The notes: generated by a model not told the origin, from the sequence alone. A stretch of DNA of 64,000 nucleotides from Roseibium sp. MMSF_3544 (GCF_030732845.1 NZ_JASHKA010000018.1:62001-126000), one strand, 5' to 3'. Positions 7,657 to 18,590 are shown, counted from the stretch's first letter. A program made the numbers and translations.

Positions 7657-9033
7657 CTAAAAGAAGTCAAGGCTGACGCGGAACATCTGCTCAACCTGCC
7701 GCACGCGATTGGCGACGGCGAAAATGACGATCCGATCCTGGGCCTGGATCTGCAGTTCACCATTCGGTGTCAGAACTTCGCCGCCGCGGAACACCGCTCC
7801 GACCCGGATTCCGGACGGAAGATCAATCACTCGGAGCGGTTTTCCGACCAGAGGCGAAGTGTCGAGCGCTTCGGCTTCGACAATCTCCGCAGCACCGTTC
7901 TGAAGCGAGTGAACGCCTCTGATCCGCCCACGACGCACATGCTGCAGGATCCTTGAGATCGTCACGGCGCGCGGGTTGATAAAGGCGTCGATCCCGAGCG
8001 CGTTTGCAAAAGCAGGGTAGCTCGGATTGTTCAGGAGCGACAATGAGCGCCGGCAACCGAGTTTCTTCGCCATCACGGACGAGAGAATATTCACCTCATC
8101 CTCGTTTGTCAGGGCAACCATTGTATCGGCATCGCCCGCATCTGCTTCGTTCAGGATGATCTGGTCAAGCGCGCTGCCGTGAAGAATGACGGAGCGCTTC
8201 AGTTCATCCGCAACGGACATTGCCCGCTCACGAGAGGCTTCAATCAGCTTGATCTTGGTTCCGCTCTGCCGCTGCTCCAGCGCCTTGGCGACGTAAAGCC
8301 CGATATTGCCGCCGCCGGCGATCACGACCTTGGCGGCTTCCGGCTCTTCGTGACCGAAAATACTCAAGGTTCTGCGGACCTGATCGCGACGCGCCACGAC
8401 ATAAGCAAGGTCGCCGGTCAAAATGGAATCGCTGCTCTTGGGCACAAAAAGCGTATTGTTGCGGTAAAGACCGACCACGACCGCGCCGAGATCGGGAAAC
8501 AGTTCGGTCAGCTGGCGCAACGGCGTATCAACGACCGGACAATCCTCTTCGCACATGATGCCGACAACAACGACATGATCATCCGCAAAGCGGACCGTTT
8601 CCACTGCGCCCGGCAAGGCGAGCCTGCGCAAAACCATCTCGCCGACCTCTATCTCCGGAGAAATGATCACGTCGATCGGCATGTTGTCGCGGGAAAACAG
8701 GTTCCGCCAACGGCCCTGAAGGTAGGATTGTGCGCGGATACGCGCGACCTTTGTCGGTACATTGAACAGGGAATGGGCCACCTGGCACGCGACCATGTTC
8801 ACTTCGTCATAGAGCGTGACAGCGACAATCATGTCGGCTTCTTCTGCGCCCGCCTGAGCCAGAATGTCCGGATGCGCGCCATGACCGACAAAGCCGCGCA
8901 CGTCGAGCTGGTCGCCGATCACATCGATCAGTTTGGGCGAGGAATCGATAACAGAAACATCATTCTGCTCCGCAGCGAGGCGTTCAGCGATGCCGTATCC
9001 AACCTGACCGGCGCCGCAAATGACGATTTTCAT
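7657..9033 (-). CDS. trkA: Trk potassium uptake system NAD-binding protein TrkA
   Basis: Cytoplasmic regulatory subunit of the Trk potassium transporter, 458 aa, the usual full length. Two tandem RCK units are visible. The first begins with the nucleotide-binding GAGQVGYGIAERLA (about 7-20) and the second with GGGNIGLYVAKALE (about 240-253), each followed by a TrkA-C region. No membrane TrkH/TrkG subunit is in the window. Its place downstream of ntrX is a conserved alphaproteobacterial arrangement, with a 50-base gap from ntrX. Confidence 0.96.
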   Translation of the reverse strand: MKIVICGAGQVGYGIAERLAAEQNDVSVIDSSPKLIDVIGDQLDVRGFVGHGAHPDILAQAGAEEADMIVAVTLYDEVNMVACQVAHSLFNVPTKVARIRAQSYLQGRWRNLFSRDNMPIDVIISPEIEVGEMVLRRLALPGAVETVRFADDHVVVVGIMCEEDCPVVDTPLRQLTELFPDLGAVVVGLYRNNTLFVPKSSDSILTGDLAYVVARRDQVRRTLSIFGHEEPEAAKVVIAGGGNIGLYVAKALEQRQSGTKIKLIEASRERAMSVADELKRSVILHGSALDQIILNEADAGDADTMVALTNEDEVNILSSVMAKKLGCRRSLSLLNNPSYPAFANALGIDAFINPRAVTISRILQHVRRGRIRGVHSLQNGAAEIVEAEALDTSPLVGKPLRVIDLPSGIRVGAVFRGGEVLTPNGELQIQAQDRIVIFAVANRVRQVEQMFRVSLDFF

Positions 9034-9083
9034 GGGAAGACCCCTTTCCCGCTACGCAAATTCCTGACCGGGTTTCACCGCTC

Positions 9084-10451
9084 TCAGGTCATGCCCAGAG
9101 TTTTCAGTTTGCGGTGAAGCGCGGATCGTTCCATACCCACAAATTCGGCGGTTCGCGAGATGTTACCGTCAAATCTTTTGATTTGCGCCTGAAGATACTC
9201 CCGCTCGAATATCTCGCGCGCCTCCCTCAAGGGGACGGACATCAGATGTTCTCCGGTCCCGGACGTTGGCAGGCTCGGAAGCGTTTCGCCGATTTCAGCC
9301 GGTAGAAGATCTGCCGTTATCGTGCTGTCCGGCTCACCCCGGCTCAAGATCATCAGCCGTTCGACATTGTTGCGTAGCTGGCGCACGTTTCCCGGCCAGT
9401 CGTGGGTTTGGAGCACCGCCATGGCATCGTCACCGATCGGCCGAAGGGGAATACCGGACGCCCCGGAAATCTGCTCCATGAAATGATGGACAAGAACCGG
9501 AATGTCTTCCCGGCGCTCGGCCAGCCCGGGAACGCGGAGCGGAACCACGCTCAGCCGGTGATAGAGATCCTGCCGGAACAGACCTGATGCGATGTGTTCC
9601 TCCAGGTTCTTGGACGTGGAGGACAGGATTCTGATATCGACCTGAACCTTCTGTGTGCCACCGACACGGGCGAAACTCTGCTCCACGAGAACCCGCAAGA
9701 TCTTGCCCTGGGTCTCCGCCGGCATGTCGGCGACCTCATCGAGATAGAGCGTTCCGCCATGCGCTTCTTCAAGCGCGCCGATCTTGCGCAAGTTTCCGTG
9801 CTCGTCCTCGATCCCGAACAGTTCTTCTTCCATGCGCGACGGCGTGATGGTCGCGGCATTGAGGACGACAAACGGGCTCTTGGCGCGCGGCGACTGGTCA
9901 TGGATCATGCGTGCGGCACGTTCCTTCCCCGCGCCAGACGGGCCGATGATCAGGATGCGGCTGTTGGTTCCCGCGATCTTCTGGATCGTCTGGCGAAGGT
10001 TGTGAGCCGGTGACGATTCTCCGATGATGTCGCTCGTTTCACCGCTTCGCTGTTTGAGATCCCTGATTTCGCGCTTAAGGCTCGACGCTTCCAGCGCTCG
10101 TTCGACGATGTGGATCAGCCTGTCTGCCTTGAACGGCTTTTCGATATAGTCGTAAGCCCCGCGCTTGATGGCGGATACTGCGGTCTCGATATTGCCGTGA
10201 CCCGATATGATCACGACTGGAAGGTCGGGATCTGTCTCCTTGATAATGTCCAGCAGCGCCAGTCCATCCAGCCGGCTGCCCTGCAGCCAGATGTCGAGGA
10301 TGACAAGAGACGGTTTGCGCTCCTTGACGGCCGCAAGCGCACTGTCGGAATCGTGCGCGGTCCTTGTCCCATAACCGTCGTCATCGAGAATACCCGCGAT
10401 CATCTCACGGATATCGGTTTCGTCATCTACGACCAGAATATCATGCGCCAT
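9084..10451 (-). CDS. ntrX: response regulator NtrX (AAA+ type, GAFTGA loop absent)
   Basis: Response regulator partner of NtrY, 455 aa: receiver domain with phospho-acceptor Asp53 (VILDIWL), AAA+ domain with Walker A GPSGAGKE (170-177), and a C-terminal Fis-type helix-turn-helix (ISRTAEFVGMERSALHRKL). The start MAHDILVVDD at 10451 lies 11 bases inside the end of ntrY; an upstream in-frame extension is unlikely because it would lie in ntrY. After ELFG (210-213) the sequence runs IEDEHGNLRKIG, so the sigma-54-contacting GAFTGA loop is missing, unlike in the NtrC encoded nearby. The protein therefore probably does not activate sigma-54 in the canonical way. Confidence 0.96.
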   Translation of the reverse strand: MAHDILVVDDETDIREMIAGILDDDGYGTRTAHDSDSALAAVKERKPSLVILDIWLQGSRLDGLALLDIIKETDPDLPVVIISGHGNIETAVSAIKRGAYDYIEKPFKADRLIHIVERALEASSLKREIRDLKQRSGETSDIIGESSPAHNLRQTIQKIAGTNSRILIIGPSGAGKERAARMIHDQSPRAKSPFVVLNAATITPSRMEEELFGIEDEHGNLRKIGALEEAHGGTLYLDEVADMPAETQGKILRVLVEQSFARVGGTQKVQVDIRILSSTSKNLEEHIASGLFRQDLYHRLSVVPLRVPGLAERREDIPVLVHHFMEQISGASGIPLRPIGDDAMAVLQTHDWPGNVRQLRNNVERLMILSRGEPDSTITADLLPAEIGETLPSLPTSGTGEHLMSVPLREAREIFEREYLQAQIKRFDGNISRTAEFVGMERSALHRKLKTLGMT

Positions 10452-12705
10452 GTGCTGCCACTGCTTGATCTTGCTCTTCGCTCTCCGGCTCGATCTCAGC
10501 ATCAGCTGCCAAGGTCAGACGCACCAGAGTGCCGGTTTCATCAGGGGTTGTTTTGGGCGCGTCGAGCAATTCGACGCCACCGCCGTGGTCTTCCAGAATT
10601 TTTCGGACGATCGCGAGGCCAAGGCCGGTGCCTTTTTCGCGCGTGGTCATGTAGGGCTCGAGCAACCGGCTACGGTTTTCTTCCGGCAAGCCGATGCCGT
10701 TGTCGATGACGTCGACAACAACACGTCCGCCAGTCTCGGCGCTCGCCCCGCGTAGTTGCACCGACACTTTGCCTTTCGGCACATCGTCCCCTTCCCTGGC
10801 GCTGACGGCCTCCGTGGCATTCTTGACCACGTTGGTCAGGGCCTGCCCGATCAGGCGCGGGTCAAAGATCGCCTGAACGGGCTCATCGGGAACATCCACG
10901 TTAACGGAGATGTCGGGGTTTGCGACCGATTGCATGAAGGCAGCATCCCGAACCGCCTCACGCAGGTCGCCGGAGATCTTTTTCGGCTTTCGCATCCGCG
11001 CAAAGGACGAGAATTCATCAACCATCTGGCCGATGTCGCCCACCTGACGCACGATCGTGTCGATACACTGATCGAACACCTGACGGTCTTCCTCGATCCG
11101 CTTGCCGTACCGCCGGCGTATCCTCTCCGCAGACAACTGGATCGGTGTGAGCGGGTTCTTGATTTCATGTGCAATCCGTCGCGCGACATCTGCCCAGGCT
11201 GAATTGCGCTGCGCCGACACAAGATCGGTGATGTCGTCGAGCGTGACGACGAAACCATGTTCGCGGCGAGTCGACTGCTCACTTGTGATGCGCACGTTGA
11301 CGGTCCGCAGGCGTCCGCCCCGCGTAATCTCGATCTGGGTTTCGGGCAGCTTTTCGGCATCATTGGCGAGAACGGTGTCGATGCATTTGGCCAGCTCAGG
11401 AACCACTTCAGTCAATGACTTGTTCAGGATCTGAACTTCATCAAGCTGGAGCAGTTCCAAAGCCGACCGATTGATCAGCATGATCGAAGCCTCGTCATCG
11501 ACACCAATGACGCCGGTCGAGACACCGGACAGCACCGCTTCATTAAACCGGCGACGGCGATCAATTTGTTCGTTCGCGGCCAGCAGTGCATCGCGTTGTC
11601 CAAGAAGCTGTCCGGTCATCTTGTTGAAGGTCAGGCCAAGATTGGTCAGGTCACCCGCTGATTTCTCAGTCTGGACTTTGACCGCCAGGTTGCCTTTCGA
11701 GACCTCATCAGCAGCCGAAATGAGAGCCCTGATAGGAGACACCAGTCTGTTTGCAAACCCGAAACCGATCCAGATAGCGGACAGCAACAGGATGAGGGCC
11801 ACACCCAGATAGACGAGTGCGAAGGCGATTTGGACACCGAAGCGGCTGTTTTCCATCTGCTGATACTGCGAAGCGCCCGTTTCAGCCAGCCGAAGGTATT
11901 CAACCACCCTCGGGTCGATCGCGCGGACCGCATAAAGATAAAAATTGTCATAGGCGGAAAGCTTCATGACACCGCCGACAAGGTTTGAACTGCCGGGCGC
12001 AATGAGGATTGGATCGCCTGACTGGGCCTTGAAGAAACTGTCTGCCGGAGGGAGCGGAATGTTGGAATTCGGATCGAGTACGACCCGCGTGACGACGTCA
12101 CCCTTCTCGTCCAGGATCATGGCCGCCAGAATGCCGCGCAAGGAGACCTGGGTGGCGAAGAACTGATCAAATCGCGTGGGTTCGAAATCATAGATCGCCT
12201 TGGCACGGTCGATGTCGTTGGTCATGGCGATGAGGTCGCCACGCAAAACGCGCGCATGTTCCTGAAGATAGGCCTGCGCCACCGTCAGGGCATTGTCGAT
12301 GATCTGCCGCGTCCGGTCCTCGAACCAGCGGTCAAGCCCGCGATCGAGCGTGACAGCGGCAAGAATCGCCATCATGACCGCCGGCACGGCTGCCACGAGA
12401 CTGAAGAGCGCGACCACACGCACATGGAGCCTCGCCGCTGCGCGTCCGCGCCGCCGTGCTTGCCAGAGCTTCAAGATCTCGACGGAGATAACGCCAAGCA
12501 ACACGGCAGCGAGTGCACCGTTGATTGTCATCGCAATCAGGATCACGTCCCGGGTGGGGTCAATCGACGTCAGCCCCATGAGGATCACGAACGTGACCGC
12601 AATGGAGATCAGGGCGACCACCATCACGGCAAGCCCGGCGCGACGCCAAAGCTTGCCCGATGAACTGGATTGCGCGACAGATTGCTGAACTGTTTCCAGT
12701 GTCAT
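10441..12705 (-). CDS. ntrY: membrane sensor histidine kinase NtrY
   Basis: Sensor kinase of the NtrYX system, 754 aa. Membrane helices lie at about 23-45, 54-78 and 97-119, then a periplasmic sensor region and a fourth helix at about 293-316, followed by HAMP (to about 370), PAS (about 390-495), and the phospho-acceptor H513 in [14 protein letters not shown]. The C-terminal ATPase domain has N box NVVKNATEA, DNGIGLP, and GTGLGLAIVRKI. The start has AGAGG upstream. The gene overlaps ntrX by 11 bases and is separated from ntrC by 327 bases, so ntrYX may have its own promoter. Confidence 0.97.
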   Translation of the reverse strand: MTLETVQQSVAQSSSSGKLWRRAGLAVMVVALISIAVTFVILMGLTSIDPTRDVILIAMTINGALAAVLLGVISVEILKLWQARRRGRAAARLHVRVVALFSLVAAVPAVMMAILAAVTLDRGLDRWFEDRTRQIIDNALTVAQAYLQEHARVLRGDLIAMTNDIDRAKAIYDFEPTRFDQFFATQVSLRGILAAMILDEKGDVVTRVVLDPNSNIPLPPADSFFKAQSGDPILIAPGSSNLVGGVMKLSAYDNFYLYAVRAIDPRVVEYLRLAETGASQYQQMENSRFGVQIAFALVYLGVALILLLSAIWIGFGFANRLVSPIRALISAADEVSKGNLAVKVQTEKSAGDLTNLGLTFNKMTGQLLGQRDALLAANEQIDRRRRFNEAVLSGVSTGVIGVDDEASIMLINRSALELLQLDEVQILNKSLTEVVPELAKCIDTVLANDAEKLPETQIEITRGGRLRTVNVRITSEQSTRREHGFVVTLDDITDLVSAQRNSAWADVARRIAHEIKNPLTPIQLSAERIRRRYGKRIEEDRQVFDQCIDTIVRQVGDIGQMVDEFSSFARMRKPKKISGDLREAVRDAAFMQSVANPDISVNVDVPDEPVQAIFDPRLIGQALTNVVKNATEAVSAREGDDVPKGKVSVQLRGASAETGGRVVVDVIDNGIGLPEENRSRLLEPYMTTREKGTGLGLAIVRKILEDHGGGVELLDAPKTTPDETGTLVRLTLAADAEIEPESEEQDQAVAAHGA

Positions 12706-13032
12706 GCAGCCTCTGAAATTCCTTACGCCGCTATATACCTGCGGCTCCCATGAAAATTTGCTGCAAACTTATCACACAATGTTGCGAAATTGCGACATAC
12801 TTGCCTTCTCACGAAAATTTTGCGGTGGACGCACCAACGCAAGATAGCAAATATCTGAATTAACTGAATATTTCGGCAAAACCAATAGCGCTGCTAACGC
12901 TGCAACTTCTATGTCCGTTTCAGAGTGTGGACACGCCTGTCGTGCAAGTACTTCAGCCTGCGGAACCTAAGTTCAGAAACGGAGGCTCAAATCAGGCGGC
13001 CGACCGCCGATTATTCCTACCAAACGGCCTGG
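12706..13032. other. ntrC-ntrY intergenic region (327 bp)
   Basis: No gene was found here. The part next to ntrY is AT-rich and includes a TATATA (on the minus strand, about 25 bases before ntrY) and a direct repeat of TTGCGA (12782-12787 and 12790-12795), but I cannot define a convincing -35/-10 pair. Just after the ntrC stop lies a small hairpin, GGCGG-CCGA-CCGCC (12995-13008), with no following T-run, so at most a weak terminator. Confidence 0.4.
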
Positions 13033-14472
13033 TCACCTGGTTGAGCGCATCACCTGAATGTCCAGATCCCTGATTTTCTTCCGCAAGGTGTTGCGGTTGA
13101 CGCCAAGCAACTCGGCCGCCTTGATCTGATTGCCGCGCGTTGCTGCGAGCGCTGCGCTGATCAGTGGATACTCCACTTCACGCAATATGCGGTGATAGAG
13201 ACCAGGTGGCGGCAGAGCCTCGCCATAGGTGTCGAAATAGCCGGTCAGGTACTTTTCGACTGAACCGCCGAGATTGATGTTCTCCGCGCTTTCTTCAACA
13301 GGCGAAGAAACAGTCGGCTGACTGAGCTCCTGATCGAGAAGGCTCTCACTGATGACGTCCTGCGGATAAAGAGCCGCCAGTCGGCGGACAAGGTTTTCCA
13401 ACTCCCGGACGTTGCCGGGCCACCGGTACCGACGCAGCATGTTGAGCGCGTTCTGATCAATCTGTTTCGACTGCAGGCCTTCTTTTTCAACCAGCGAAAA
13501 GAAGTGCCTGACGAGATCAGGAATGTCCTCGACCCGCTCACGCAACGGCGGCAACCGGATCGGAACCACATTCAGCCGGAAGTAAAGATCTTCCCGGAAC
13601 AGGCCCTGGTTGATCAGGTGGCGCAGATCTTTGTTGGTTGCCGCGACGATGCGAACATCTGTCTTGATCGGAGTTCGACCGCCAACGGTGGTGTATTCGC
13701 CCTGCTGCAGAACCCGCAAGAGGCGCGTTTGAGCTTCCATGGGCATATCGCCGATCTCGTCGAGGAACAGCGTTCCTCCGTCGGCCTGCTCGAACCGGCC
13801 TGAACTGCGGTTCTGCGCGCCGGTAAAGGCGCCCTTTTCATGGCCGAACAATTCGGCTTCGATCAGGTCGCGCGGAATGGCGGCCATGTTGATGGCAACA
13901 AACGGTCCATTGCGGCGTTTTCCGTAGTCGTGCAGTGCGCGTGCAACCAGTTCCTTGCCGGTCCCGGATTCGCCATTGATCATGACGGTGAGATCGGTCT
14001 GCATCAGCCGGGCCAGGATCCGGTAGATTTCCTGCATGGCAGGAGAGCGTCCGACAAGCGGCATCCCCTCGCCTGCATCCTCCAAATCGAGCGCAGGACG
14101 CCTTTTCGGCTCTTCCAGCGCCCGCTGGACGATGTTTGTCAGTTCCTTGAGGTCGAATGGTTTCGGCAGGTATTCGTAGGCGCCCTTTTCAGATGCCTTG
14201 ATGGCGGTCATGAACGTGTTTTGCGCACTCATGACCAGAACCGGCAATTCGGGCCGCATCTTTTTCATCCGCGGCAGGACGTCAAAGATATTCTCGTCCG
14301 GCATGACAACATCTGTAATCACCAGATCGCCGTCACCTGACGATACCCAACGCCACAGCGTCGAAGCGTTCGATGTCAGCCGGACCGTATAGCCGGCCCT
14401 GGAAAGAGCCTGATTGAGAACAGTGCGAATGGCAGCGTCATCATCTGCAACAAGGATCGTACCCGTCGGCAT
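13033..14472 (-). CDS. ntrC: nitrogen regulation response regulator NtrC
   Basis: Sigma-54-dependent activator of nitrogen-assimilation genes, 479 aa. Receiver domain with Asp54 ([10 protein letters not shown]); AAA+ domain with GESGTGKE (167-174) and intact GAFTGA (214-219), then [12 protein letters not shown] and the arginine-finger region; C-terminal Fis-type DNA-binding domain ([21 protein letters not shown]). The start [12 protein letters not shown] at 14472 lies two bases after the ntrB stop; the longer frame upstream runs through ntrB and has no family similarity. A poorly conserved linker of about 50 residues with an acidic stretch precedes the HTH. Confidence 0.97.
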   Translation of the reverse strand: MPTGTILVADDDAAIRTVLNQALSRAGYTVRLTSNASTLWRWVSSGDGDLVITDVVMPDENIFDVLPRMKKMRPELPVLVMSAQNTFMTAIKASEKGAYEYLPKPFDLKELTNIVQRALEEPKRRPALDLEDAGEGMPLVGRSPAMQEIYRILARLMQTDLTVMINGESGTGKELVARALHDYGKRRNGPFVAINMAAIPRDLIEAELFGHEKGAFTGAQNRSSGRFEQADGGTLFLDEIGDMPMEAQTRLLRVLQQGEYTTVGGRTPIKTDVRIVAATNKDLRHLINQGLFREDLYFRLNVVPIRLPPLRERVEDIPDLVRHFFSLVEKEGLQSKQIDQNALNMLRRYRWPGNVRELENLVRRLAALYPQDVISESLLDQELSQPTVSSPVEESAENINLGGSVEKYLTGYFDTYGEALPPPGLYHRILREVEYPLISAALAATRGNQIKAAELLGVNRNTLRKKIRDLDIQVMRSTR

Positions 14473-14474
14473 AA

Positions 14475-15626
14475 CTAGTCTGTTCCCTGGTTTGTCACAT
14501 CGGCCTCCGAGGTCCCGTCGCCGGAATACGCTGGCATGAGAATGCGGAAAATGGTTCTGTCGCGCTGGCTGTCGCACTCGATCACGCCGCCATGATCGCC
14601 AATGATCTTGGCAACCAAGGCCAGTCCGAGGCCGGATCCGTTTGTCTTGGTTGTGATGAAGGGTTCGAACAGATGCGGAAGCAGGTCCTCCGGCACGCCG
14701 GGGCCGTTGTCCTGCACACAAAATTCAAGCGGAAGGCTGACCCGCTCAACAGTCCCTGGAACTGACAGGCGCACACCCGGTCGGAAGGCCGTCGTGATCC
14801 GGATCTCACCATCCGGATCGTCACCAATGGCCTCGCTCGCATTCTTGACCAAATTCAGGAACACCTGAATGAGCTGGTCCTTGTTGGCATAAACCGGCGG
14901 CAGCGAGGGGTCGTAGATTTCGACAATTCTCTTGTCGCGCGCAAAACCGTTGTCGGAAAGGCTTTTCACCCGGTCCAGAACGACGTGGATGTTGACTGGT
15001 TCACGTTCAATCGGTCTTTCGTCCGAAAATACTTCCATCCGGTCGACCAGTTTAACGATACGGTCGGTTTCATCCATGATCAGCCGTGTTAAAGACCGGT
15101 CATCGTCTTCCACTGACTGTTCGAGAAGCTGTGCCGCGCCTCTGATGCCCGAGAGCGGGTTCTTGATCTCGTGTGCCAGCATGGCGGCAAGGCTCGTGAC
15201 CGTTCTGGCCGCGCCACGCGATGTCAGTTGCCGGTCGATTTTTTCAGCCATCGTGCGTTCTTGAAACATCAGCACAACGGCGCCCGGCCGATCGACCACC
15301 GGAGCCGCATTGATGTCGACCATCTTGGGCGCTCCGATCCGGGGCGATCCGATATCGACCTTGTATTCGTTGACAGGTGCCGCGCGCTCGCGCACCTGGT
15401 CGATCAGTGTCAGCAGCGGACTGCCGAAAGGCACAAAATCGCTTATCGGATGACGCCGCAGCACCGACGCGCTGGACCGCATGAAAATTTCCGCAGCCAT
15501 GTTTGCCGATTCAATGACACCGTCTGGAGCCACCAGCAGAACCGGATGGGGAAGTGTATCGAGGATGGTAGGACCGTCGCTGGCCAGCACCGCCTCACGG
15601 CCTGAGGCATTCATCTGATTGCTCAC
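14475..15626 (-). CDS. ntrB: nitrogen regulation sensor kinase NtrB
   Basis: Cytosolic kinase/phosphatase for NtrC, controlled by PII proteins in the family. A PAS domain (about 20-125) precedes the dimerisation domain with H152 in [15 protein letters not shown], and the ATPase domain shows N box [16 protein letters not shown] and [10 protein letters not shown] choose the GTG at 15626 because it forms a GTGA overlap with the dusB stop, implying translational coupling; this gives 383 aa. Alternatives are GTG at 15659, inside dusB, and ATG at 15614. Gene order dusB-ntrB-ntrC is classical for alphaproteobacteria. Confidence 0.95.
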   Translation of the reverse strand: MSNQMNASGREAVLASDGPTILDTLPHPVLLVAPDGVIESANMAAEIFMRSSASVLRRHPISDFVPFGSPLLTLIDQVRERAAPVNEYKVDIGSPRIGAPKMVDINAAPVVDRPGAVVLMFQERTMAEKIDRQLTSRGAARTVTSLAAMLAHEIKNPLSGIRGAAQLLEQSVEDDDRSLTRLIMDETDRIVKLVDRMEVFSDERPIEREPVNIHVVLDRVKSLSDNGFARDKRIVEIYDPSLPPVYANKDQLIQVFLNLVKNASEAIGDDPDGEIRITTAFRPGVRLSVPGTVERVSLPLEFCVQDNGPGVPEDLLPHLFEPFITTKTNGSGLGLALVAKIIGDHGGVIECDSQRDRTIFRILMPAYSGDGTSEADVTNQGTD

Positions 15627-16660
15627 GCAGCCGCCTGTTCGTTGGGGGTTGAAAACCACTCGCTCACGATGCGAAGCACTTCCGAAGGCTGATTGGAGGT
15701 CATCAGGGTCTGCCGGATAGGTCCGGGGATGTGAACGACATCGCCGGTCATGGCTTCATCCAGGTACCAGCCGAGATGCTTTCGTGCGATGCGCACTCCT
15801 GGCAATTGACCGTAATGAGCGAGGATCGCTTCATAGTGCTCTGCAACCAGATCCACCAGGTCATGTCCGGACGGTGAAGCGAGGTGTTCACCGGTCGCCA
15901 GAAAATGTCCAATATGCCCCGGAAGCCAGGGCCGGCCATAGGCGCCCCGACCGATCATCACGGCGTCAGCTCCGGAAGCCGCAAGCATCCGGACAGCGTC
16001 TTCAGCGGATTTGCAGTCACCGTTTGCAATCAGCGGGACGGTAATTGCTTCTTTCACCCGCCGGATCGCGTCCCAGTCGGCTCGGCCTTTATAGAATTGG
16101 CAGCGCGTGCGGCCATGCACCGTAATCAGCTTGACCCCGGCTTCTTCAGCCCGGCGCGCAAGGTCCGGTGCATTCAGGGAGTTTTCATCCCAACCGAGCC
16201 TCATCTTGAGGGTTACGGGAACATCAACGGCTTCAACGGTCGCTTCAATGAGAGTGAGTGCATGGTCCAGATCTCGCATCAGAGCGGAACCCGAGTAACC
16301 AGACGTCACCTTCTTGGCCGGACAGCCCATGTTTATGTCAATGACATCGGCTCCGAGCCCTGCGATAACCTTCGCCGCCTCGCCCATCCAGCAAGCCTCG
16401 CGCCCGGCAAGCTGCACCACGTGCAGACCCGCCTCTTGTGCTTCGGCGCGCATTTGGGTCTCGGCATCTCCTTTGACAAAGGACTCGCTTGCCACCATTT
16501 CACTGACGACCATGCCGGCACCGTAACGGGCTGCAAGCCGTCGAAAGGGCAAGTCCGAAACGCCGGACATGGGAGCAAGGACGGCGCGGTTCGGTAAAAT
16601 GTGAGGTCCAATGGAAAGGACATTCTCTTGTTCTGGCACCAGGCTCTCTTTTCTGCTCAT
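15623..16660 (-). CDS. dusB: tRNA-dihydrouridine synthase DusB (NifR3 family)
   Basis: FMN-dependent enzyme that reduces uridine to dihydrouridine in the tRNA D-loop. The 345-aa protein has the TIM-barrel hallmarks: [18 protein letters not shown] at the FMN site and the catalytic cysteine C113 in NMGCPAKKV, then [11 protein letters not shown] and IANGDCKS. It is the first gene of the dusB-ntrB-ntrC operon, with a putative promoter just upstream. In rhizobia the same gene is called nifR3. Confidence 0.97.
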   Translation of the reverse strand: MSRKESLVPEQENVLSIGPHILPNRAVLAPMSGVSDLPFRRLAARYGAGMVVSEMVASESFVKGDAETQMRAEAQEAGLHVVQLAGREACWMGEAAKVIAGLGADVIDINMGCPAKKVTSGYSGSALMRDLDHALTLIEATVEAVDVPVTLKMRLGWDENSLNAPDLARRAEEAGVKLITVHGRTRCQFYKGRADWDAIRRVKEAITVPLIANGDCKSAEDAVRMLAASGADAVMIGRGAYGRPWLPGHIGHFLATGEHLASPSGHDLVDLVAEHYEAILAHYGQLPGVRIARKHLGWYLDEAMTGDVVHIPGPIRQTLMTSNQPSEVLRIVSEWFSTPNEQAAA

Positions 16661-16687
16661 TACCTGTGCAAATTTTGATTTGCCTAT

Positions 16688-16715
16688 ATTGTAGACAAAT
16701 TCCGCAATGCAACAA
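16688..16715 (-). promoter_or_regulatory. putative sigma-70-type promoter of dusB-ntrBC
   Basis: On the minus strand TTGTTG, 16 bases, then TACAAT, ending 27 bases before the dusB ATG. The region between dusB and ispDF is divergent and only 137 bases long, so a dusB promoter is expected here. The match is by eye. Confidence 0.4.
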
Positions 16716-16797
16716 GTCTAAATTTGCGAATTACGCTGGTTCTTCGTTAAAGACGATCAGTTATTTAAGCCTGATCGACCCCAAAAGGAGACCGTTC

Positions 16798-18051
16798 ATG
16801 GAAAAAACGGCTGCCGCCCTCATAGTTGCGGCAGGGCGTGGTACACGTCTGGCAGATCCAGGCGCTGCACAACCAAAACAGTACCGGCTTGTCGCCGGAC
16901 GTCCGGTTCTGTCTCATACACTGGCCGCTCTTGCGAATCATCCTCGTGTTTCAAAAATCATCACCGTGATCCATCCGGATGACACCCTGCTTTATCAAGA
17001 GGCAGTCGAGGCGACAGGTCTTGCGGCTTCGGCCAAACTCGCGCAACCGGTCTTTGGCGGCAAAACACGGCAGCAATCTGTCTATGAAGGATTGAAAGCG
17101 TTGTCTGGTTCTGGCTGTGAAGATGTTCTCATCCATGATGCAGCCCGCCCTTTTGTCAGTGAGAAAGTTCTCGATGAGCTTCTGGCAGCGCTTGATGGAG
17201 GCGCCGAGGGTGCGCTTGCCGCCGTCCCGGTGGCCGACACTCTCAAAAAGGCAGTTTCAGACGGCTCTCCGCTCGAGACGATTGACCGGACTGGCGTATG
17301 GGCAGCACAAACACCACAAGCCTTCCCACTTGATCGGATACTGTCTGCGCACGAACGCGCGGCCAAAGAGAACCGATCGGCCTTTACCGATGACACGTCG
17401 CTGGCAGAATGGGCAGGTCTGACCATCGAGCTGTGCGAAGGTGACCCGGTCAACTTCAAGATAACAACCGCAGCAGACCTAAAACGCGCTGAAATTCAGG
17501 CAGGACAAGGCGAAGCGAGCAACATGATCCCGAACTCTCACCCTTTGTCCCTGTTGCCCGACGTCAGAACGGGCATCGGTTATGATGTGCACGCTTTTGA
17601 AGACGGCGATGCCGTCATTCTGGGCGGCGTGAAAATTCCGCACTCCAGGAGCCTGAAGGGACATTCCGACGCTGACGTTGTGTTGCATGCGATCACTGAT
17701 GCAACGCTTGGCGCCATCGGTGACGGTGACATCGGACATCACTTTCCGCCAAGTGATCCGGAGTGGAAAGGAGCGTCGTCTGACAGGTTCCAGCAGCACG
17801 CGGTCCTTCGCCTGTCCGAGCTTGGAGGCAAGATTGCGCATATCGACGTCTCGATCGTTTGCGAGGCACCGAAGATCGGACCGCACCGGGAGAGGATTCG
17901 CGAAAGCGTGGCCCGGATCTGCGGTCTTCCTAAATCACGTGTTTCCATCAAGGCGACGACTTCGGAAAAACTTGGGTTTACGGGACGAAAAGAAGGCATC
18001 GCCGCGATTGCAAATGTTACCGTACGCCTGCCATTCGACGAAAACGAGTAA
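16798..18051 (+). CDS. ispDF: bifunctional IspD/IspF of the MEP isoprenoid pathway
   Basis: A fused enzyme of 417 aa. The N-terminal cytidylyltransferase (about 1-235) has the CTP-binding [13 protein letters not shown] (6-18) and joins CTP to methylerythritol phosphate. The C-terminal 2C-methyl-D-erythritol 2,4-cyclodiphosphate synthase (from about 255) carries metal ligands D263 and H265 in GYDVHAF and the motif [12 protein letters not shown] (288-299). The start ATG at 16798 has AAGGAG eight bases upstream; an in-frame start at 16666 would begin inside the promoter region. The fusion is known from several alpha- and epsilonproteobacteria. Downstream cinA follows after seven bases. Confidence 0.97.
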   Translation: MEKTAAALIVAAGRGTRLADPGAAQPKQYRLVAGRPVLSHTLAALANHPRVSKIITVIHPDDTLLYQEAVEATGLAASAKLAQPVFGGKTRQQSVYEGLKALSGSGCEDVLIHDAARPFVSEKVLDELLAALDGGAEGALAAVPVADTLKKAVSDGSPLETIDRTGVWAAQTPQAFPLDRILSAHERAAKENRSAFTDDTSLAEWAGLTIELCEGDPVNFKITTAADLKRAEIQAGQGEASNMIPNSHPLSLLPDVRTGIGYDVHAFEDGDAVILGGVKIPHSRSLKGHSDADVVLHAITDATLGAIGDGDIGHHFPPSDPEWKGASSDRFQQHAVLRLSELGGKIAHIDVSIVCEAPKIGPHRERIRESVARICGLPKSRVSIKATTSEKLGFTGRKEGIAAIANVTVRLPFDENE

Positions 18052-18058
18052 TGCCGGA

Positions 18059-18583
18059 ATGTCCGAAAAGCCGCTTAACGACCTGAACGATCTTGCACCG
18101 CTTGCAACCTCCGTCCTCGATGCCATGAAAGCCGACGGCAAAATGATTGCCACGGCTGAATCCTGCACGGGCGGGCTGATCTGCGGCGTCCTAACAGAAA
18201 TCGCCGGGTCGTCTGCAGTGGTCGATCGGGGCTTTGTCACCTATTCCAACGAGGCCAAGACTGATCTGCTCGGAGTGCCCGCCGGTCTGATTGCCAATGT
18301 TGGTGCCGTCAGCAAGGAAGTTGCGATCGCAATGGCCGAGGGAGCCTTGGCACGGTCGCGCGCTGACGTAACTGTTTCTGTCACTGGAATTGCGGGTCCT
18401 GGCGGCGGTACGGACGAAAAGCCCGTCGGGACGGTTCACATTGCAGTCGCGGCCAGGGAAAGGCCCACGCAGCACCTTCATTGTTGGTTTGCAGACAAAG
18501 GGCGACAGTCAATTCGCCTTCAGACAGTCCAAACTGCATTAATGTCTGTTTTAAATTCTCTTGAATCTGAAAGCACTTATTAA
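18059..18583 (+). CDS. pncC: CinA C-terminal-domain protein (nicotinamide-nucleotide amidase PncC)
   Basis: Deamidates nicotinamide mononucleotide to nicotinate mononucleotide in NAD salvage, by family knowledge. The 174-aa protein consists of the CinA C-terminal domain only: [22 protein letters not shown], the [13 protein letters not shown] segment, and [22 protein letters not shown]. The N-terminal MoCF domain of long CinA is absent, normal for PncC. Start ATG at 18059 is seven bases after the ispDF stop, and an intrinsic terminator follows, so ispDF-pncC is an operon. Confidence 0.92.
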   Translation: MSEKPLNDLNDLAPLATSVLDAMKADGKMIATAESCTGGLICGVLTEIAGSSAVVDRGFVTYSNEAKTDLLGVPAGLIANVGAVSKEVAIAMAEGALARSRADVTVSVTGIAGPGGGTDEKPVGTVHIAVAARERPTQHLHCWFADKGRQSIRLQTVQTALMSVLNSLESESTY

Positions 18584-18590
18584 CGCTCGC

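Noticed and set aside
14473-14721. N-terminal extension of ntrC by 83 codons
   Set aside because: The extension overlaps ntrB in another frame and lacks similarity; the ATG at 14472 gives the normal NtrC start.
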